DNA from: JANWHZ01 sp041487535
Lineage (GTDB): Bacteria > Patescibacteriota > Saccharimonadia > Saccharimonadales > UBA4665
Assembly: GCA_041487535.1 (NCBI GenBank)
Contig: JBGPNM010000041.1
Coordinates: 1-10,537 of the forward strand
Direction of reading: 5' to 3'
DNA: 10,537 bases
Part shown: positions 7,626-10,537 of the stretch, one piece after another
Layout of the letters: every line of letters begins with the position of its first letter
Position numbering within the stretch: the first letter of the stretch is position 1
Program-made: the position numbers and the translations under genes
Notes under the pieces: generated by a model
Seen by the model: the letters and a program-made list of their open reading frames with translations, nothing else
Database searches by the model: none
What the model was told of the DNA's origin: nothing

Positions 7626-7747
7626 TTTGGCAGTATAGTATTTTTTTGCGAACACGTAAAAGTACAATACGGTCTTCACTTGCTCTTTATTCTGTATAAA
7701 TCCCCACTTGTCACTTAGCACTCACAATGCGTAGCACGAGAGCCTGC
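7626..7747 (-). other. Intergenic region between the four-gene operon and the ATPase gene
   Basis: Apart from the promoter-like element near its left end, no gene is seen here. It is unusually AT-rich at the left and has no convincing stem-loop with a U-tract, so the upstream operon has no clear terminator and readthrough into the ATPase gene is possible. Confidence 0.5.
7632..7660 (-). promoter_or_regulatory. Promoter of the P-loop ATPase gene, possibly giving a leaderless mRNA
   Basis: On the minus strand TTTACG (7660-7655, 4 of 6 matches to the -35 consensus) is separated by 17 nt from TATACT (7637-7632, 5 of 6 matches to the -10 consensus). The ATG at 7625 begins 7 nt after the -10 box, exactly where transcription would start. 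No Shine-Dalgarno sequence precedes this ATG. If the GTG at 7721 were the true start, this element would lie inside the gene. Confidence 0.45.
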
Positions 7748-8152
7748 TCACTTGCCCTTAGGGAAGAGATAGCGGACCGCCAAGTAGAGCATGCCAGTGA
7801 TTTGCAGGATTGTCGCCGTGATCAGGAGCTTGAAGCTCCATTCTTCAAGATGGAAGTGTCCCGGCCAATGGACCGCTTGGAAAAACGCAAGCAGGAAGAT
7901 GCAGGCCGTCTCGACACCCAAGAATATGAACAGCCGGTTGAGCGTCTTGCGTTTCAGGCTTATATCCTGCTCGGCATCGTCGTTCTTGATCTTTTGGGCG
8001 CGAGCAATCTCTTGATTAATATCACGCTCCTCACCCCCGGCTTTAACCTGATAGGTCATTGGCAGCTTCATCGTCTGTGTTCGACTTAGCACTTGAAGGT
8101 ATCGGTCAGCCACCGAAGCTTTGCCGCTTGTTTTAGACCTTTGATTTGCCAT
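7748..8152 (-). CDS. Small membrane protein with two transmembrane helices, function unknown
   Basis: This 134-residue protein is not recognised as a named family. Residues 1-72 are hydrophilic and highly charged, with a likely helical or coiled-coil stretch from about 38 to 72. Hydrophobic helices follow at about 73-93 and 106-128, joined by a short loop (HWPGHFHLEEW) and ending in a basic PKGK tail. No signal peptide is present, so the long N-terminal part should lie in the cytoplasm with a helical hairpin in the membrane. The gene begins 3 nt after the stop of the ImmA/IrrE peptidase gene, with a weak GCGGA site upstream, so it is almost certainly translated from the same mRNA. The arrangement suggests a partner, substrate or membrane anchor of the peptidase, but that is inference. 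It could also be a holin-like or small regulatory membrane protein. Confidence 0.85.
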   Translation of the reverse strand: MANQRSKTSGKASVADRYLQVLSRTQTMKLPMTYQVKAGGEERDINQEIARAQKIKNDDAEQDISLKRKTLNRLFIFLGVETACIFLLAFFQAVHWPGHFHLEEWSFKLLITATILQITGMLYLAVRYLFPKGK

Positions 8153-8155
8153 AGA

Positions 8156-8695
8156 CTATCCGCTTACCATGCCCAGTTGCGCCAGCCGCACGCTCATTGC
8201 CACTACTGAAACCTTAAAAATGCGCGCGCATTCTTCCACGTTCTCGGTTGCCTGCCATGCGCGACGAACAAGGTCGATCGGCATTAACAGGCTGGCAGCA
8301 AAGTTGTTGGCTTCAATTTCAAGCTTCGTTGTAATAGCATCATCGAGCCGGTGCAGCATACCTGAGCCATCGAGCGAAGTGTCTTCGTCAACAATGGCAC
8401 TCTCTTCTTTAAGCACTGCTTGGTGCAATACGTAATGGCTTAGTTCATGGCCCAGCGTAAAATGCTGGCGGGTTTCTGGCTTAATATTATTAACGAGTAT
8501 AGTAAACGAGCGGTCCTTGTACAGTGTCACGCCGGAAGCCGTGTCGTCTTCAAGCGGCACAAAGTAGATCTCCAGGTCATCCTTATCTTTAAGGATGTTT
8601 TCATAAGGGAACGGAGCCACTTGCTCTGGGTTGTACTTGAGCGCGTACTCTTCAGCTAGGGCGCGAATGTAGGCCAAATCCATGGTCATTCCCAT
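8156..8695 (-). CDS. ImmA/IrrE family (M78) zinc metallopeptidase
   Basis: The 179-residue protein carries the zinc-binding HELSH motif (residues 83-87, nt 8449-8435). It also has the family hallmark E-I-E-A-N-N-F-A-A-S-L-L-M-P at 126-139, which supplies the third ligand region. A C-terminal VSVVAMSVRLAQLG motif, typical of the family, follows. ImmA of ICEBs1 cleaves the ImmR repressor and IrrE/PprI cleaves DdrO; both act in the cytoplasm on helix-turn-helix regulators. No such regulator is encoded in this window and no HTH is fused here. The start is ambiguous. ATG 8695 overlaps the permease gene by 10 nt, ATG 8689 forms a classic ATGA overlap with its stop, and ATG 8683 has GGGA 6 nt upstream. 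All three give the same catalytic protein. Tight coupling to an ABC exporter is the unusual point. Confidence 0.92.
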   Translation of the reverse strand: MGMTMDLAYIRALAEEYALKYNPEQVAPFPYENILKDKDDLEIYFVPLEDDTASGVTLYKDRSFTILVNNIKPETRQHFTLGHELSHYVLHQAVLKEESAIVDEDTSLDGSGMLHRLDDAITTKLEIEANNFAASLLMPIDLVRRAWQATENVEECARIFKVSVVAMSVRLAQLGMVSG

Positions 8696-9801
8696 CTGAA
8701 GACGCGGAAGGCGATGATGTAAATTATGACCGTCCAGACGGCCATGACGCCAAGCTGCGGCCCGATATCTATGAGGTGTTTGCCTTCGGTGGCGATCAGC
8801 CGGGCGCCGTCAATGACGGGCGTCAGGGGCATGAAGGCGGTGATGCTCTGCAGCCAGTGCGGCATGGCGTAGCGCGGAAAGAACGTGCCGCTCAAAAACA
8901 TCATGGGAAAGACAATGATGTTCGCCAGAGGCGCCACTTGCCGCTCGTTCTTGGCCCAGCCGCCAAGGCTCAGTCCGATACCCAAAATCATGATGATGCC
9001 GAAGATCAGAAAGACTGCCAGCTCGATCGGGTCGCCGATAAGTTTGAGATGAAAGATTACGATTGCAACAGCAAACATCAGCGCCAGCGCCATCAGGCCG
9101 ATAATCGCCTGCCCCATCATAGTGGCCAGGAAATACTGCCAGACGCGCAAGGGCGTGGTGTGCAGCCGGCGCAGAATACCCATCTTCTTCAGCTCCGGGA
9201 AAATGTTCATGGGACCGAAGATACCCATACCTAAAATAGAAAACCCGAGCAGGCCGGTAAAGGTGTAGTCAAACCGCGACAGGCTGCGGGTATTGGTCTG
9301 TTTGGCAACGGCCGTAAACGGCGTCTTGGTCGTGACTAACTTGGCGTTAATGCTTTGGAATTCCGCCTGCAGCACCGAAGTTAGCGTTTGGGCGGCCTGC
9401 TCGTTGTTCTGGGTGTAGTGCACGACCGCTCTGCCGGAGGGCATGGACTGACCGGGCTTGGCCGTGCCGAAGTCGGCCGGAAGCTCAATCGTAGCGTCGA
9501 TCTCGCCGCGCGACATCTTTTCGTTCGCTGCCGCCCAGGTTTTCACGCCCTTGTCCACCTTCAGAACCTTTTGACCGTCGGATTCGGCCTGGCTCACGAA
9601 TTGCCGGGCGTATGACGAGCCGGAATGATTGATAATCGCCACCTTGAACGAGACGCTCTGGTCCCTGCCGAAAATACCGCCGAAGACAAACAGGAAGATA
9701 AGCGGAAACAAAAACGTAAAGAACAACGCCGTCCGGTCGCGGAAGACGCGCCGGATATTGGTCATAAACATCACCCAGACTGTGTATAACTTACGCCTCA
9801 T
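8686..9801 (-). CDS. ABC-2 type transporter permease
   Basis: The 371-residue protein has one N-terminal helix (about 24-45) and an extracytoplasmic domain (46-178). Five further helices lie near 181-202, 224-250, 259-281, 288-308 and 346-367. This 1+5 layout with a large first outside domain is typical of ABC-2 permeases of the drug, lipid or natriuretic type (NatB, YhgE and Lnr-like groups). The cytoplasmic loop ELKKMGILRRLHTTPLRVW after helix 2 is the usual ATPase-coupling region. Its start overlaps the stop of the ATPase gene by one base (TAATG at 9803-9799). AAGGAG at 9818-9813 and GAGGG at 9810-9806 lie upstream, so translation should be coupled. It is predicted to export a hydrophobic compound, peptide or lipid with the upstream ATPase. 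The substrate cannot be told from sequence. It is a complete, single half-transporter that would act as a dimer. Confidence 0.93.
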   Translation of the reverse strand: MRRKLYTVWVMFMTNIRRVFRDRTALFFTFLFPLIFLFVFGGIFGRDQSVSFKVAIINHSGSSYARQFVSQAESDGQKVLKVDKGVKTWAAANEKMSRGEIDATIELPADFGTAKPGQSMPSGRAVVHYTQNNEQAAQTLTSVLQAEFQSINAKLVTTKTPFTAVAKQTNTRSLSRFDYTFTGLLGFSILGMGIFGPMNIFPELKKMGILRRLHTTPLRVWQYFLATMMGQAIIGLMALALMFAVAIVIFHLKLIGDPIELAVFLIFGIIMILGIGLSLGGWAKNERQVAPLANIIVFPMMFLSGTFFPRYAMPHWLQSITAFMPLTPVIDGARLIATEGKHLIDIGPQLGVMAVWTVIIYIIAFRVFRWE

Positions 9802-10537
9802 TATGCCCTCAGCTCCTTTCCGGTCAGATCGATGAACACGTCCTCAAGGTTAGCTTGTTCGACATGTTGGTTCTTTTTGAAACCGCGTGCCAGTAAGTCC
9901 TTAATGAGCTTTTGGGGCGTATCGAGCGCAACAATTTTGCCGCTGTCCATGATGGCCACGCGGTCGCAAAGAACTTCCGCCTCCTCCATGTAATGCGTGG
10001 TCAGGATGACACTAATACCCCGCCCGCGCACCTCTTGGATCAGTTCCCAGAGATGGCGGCGGGCTTGCGGGTCCAAGCCGGTAGTCGGTTCGTCCAGAAA
10101 AAAGATTTTGGGGTTGTGCACCAGGGCGGTGACGATACTGAAACGCTGTCTCTGGCCGCCGGACAGGTTCTCTACATAACTGTCAGCCTTGTCACCGAGG
10201 TTAACTTCTTGCAGGAATTTCCGCGGGTTCACCCGCTCGCCGTAAGCCGCGGCAAACATCTGGATAAGCTCGGTCAGCTTCGTTTTATCCTGGAAGCCCG
10301 GCGTCTGCGGCTGCACGCCGATCATGCCGCGTATCTTGTACGGGTCAGTGGCCACATCCACGCCGTCGATTGTTGCCGTGCCGCCGTCGATACTGCGGAG
10401 CGTCTCGATCATTTCGAGCGTCGTGGTCTTGCCGGCGCCGTTGGGTCCCAGGATGCCGAAAATCTCGCCTTTTTTTACCTCAAAGCTAACACCGTCCACC
10501 GCTTTGGTGTCGCCATACGACTTTTGAAGATTGGAGA
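9801..10537 (-). CDS. ABC transporter ATPase, DrrA/CcmA-like (5' end outside window)
   Basis: All motifs of an ABC nucleotide-binding domain are present in order. Walker A GPNGAGKTT is at 10448-10422. The Q-loop VQPQTPGFQ, the signature LSGGQRQR, the Walker B IFFLDEPT, the D-loop GLDP and the switch histidine in TTHY follow. The C-terminal LEDVFIDLTGKEL ending is typical of ATPases paired with ABC-2 permeases. The reading frame continues to the right edge with SNLQKSYGDTKA before VDGVSF, the normal ABC N-terminus. An internal GTG at 10499 is therefore not the start; the true start lies only a few residues beyond the window. The product is a cytoplasmic subunit that drives the permease encoded next to it. 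The operon promoter is also outside the window. Confidence 0.95.
   Translation of the reverse strand, partial: SNLQKSYGDTKAVDGVSFEVKKGEIFGILGPNGAGKTTTLEMIETLRSIDGGTATIDGVDVATDPYKIRGMIGVQPQTPGFQDKTKLTELIQMFAAAYGERVNPRKFLQEVNLGDKADSYVENLSGGQRQRFSIVTALVHNPKIFFLDEPTTGLDPQARRHLWELIQEVRGRGISVILTTHYMEEAEVLCDRVAIMDSGKIVALDTPQKLIKDLLARGFKKNQHVEQANLEDVFIDLTGKELRA

Noticed and set aside
7727..8089. Plus-strand frame of 120 codons opposite the two-helix membrane protein
   Set aside because: The minus-strand frame has clear membrane helices and tight operon spacing; the plus-strand product has no recognisable character.
8776..9234. Plus-strand frame of 152 codons opposite the ABC permease
   Set aside because: The product is rich in H, Q, D and R, as expected for the antisense of hydrophobic helices, and is not a plausible protein.

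Overview
All seven genes in this window lie on the minus strand, so it is read from right to left. Coding GC is fairly high (about 57% in one sampled line), except for one ATPase gene that is visibly AT-richer (35-40% in sampled lines). The standard code fits, because TGA is used as a stop and never appears inside a gene. A very long secreted surface protein, an ABC-2 exporter, Shine-Dalgarno sites and TAATG/ATGA gene junctions suggest a bacterium, possibly a monoderm or candidate-phylum (Saccharibacteria-like) lineage. That placement is a low-confidence inference; no rRNA or other marker gene is present.

Right part (10537 to 7748): a tight four-gene operon. It encodes an ABC ATPase (5' end outside the window), an ABC-2 permease, an ImmA/IrrE (M78) zinc peptidase and a small protein with two membrane helices. 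Junctions are a 1-nt overlap, an overlap of 4-10 nt depending on the start chosen, and a 3-nt gap. Co-expression is therefore very likely and suggests a membrane-linked function that combines export with intracellular proteolysis.

Middle part (7747 to 5627): a P-loop ATPase resembling the Sll1717 family, of contrasting base composition and probably acquired horizontally, with its own promoter-like sequence. It is followed by a small DUF1653 protein.

Left part (5626 to 1): after a non-coding stretch of 178 nt with a good extended -10 promoter comes the first 1816 codons of a giant secreted RHS/WapA-like protein whose C-terminus lies outside the window. Its order is: signal peptide, WapA-like N-terminal region, DNRLRE-like beta domain, Fn3-like domain, RHS start region split by two PA14 domains, YD repeats split by a six-bladed PLL/DUF346-like lectin propeller, more YD repeats, and a third PA14-like domain cut by the window edge. 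The propeller has a two-blade super-repeat marked by three cysteine pairs. The binding modules look spliced into an RHS shell, which suggests a surface adhesin or a contact-dependent toxin carrier. The decisive C-terminal tip cannot be seen here.
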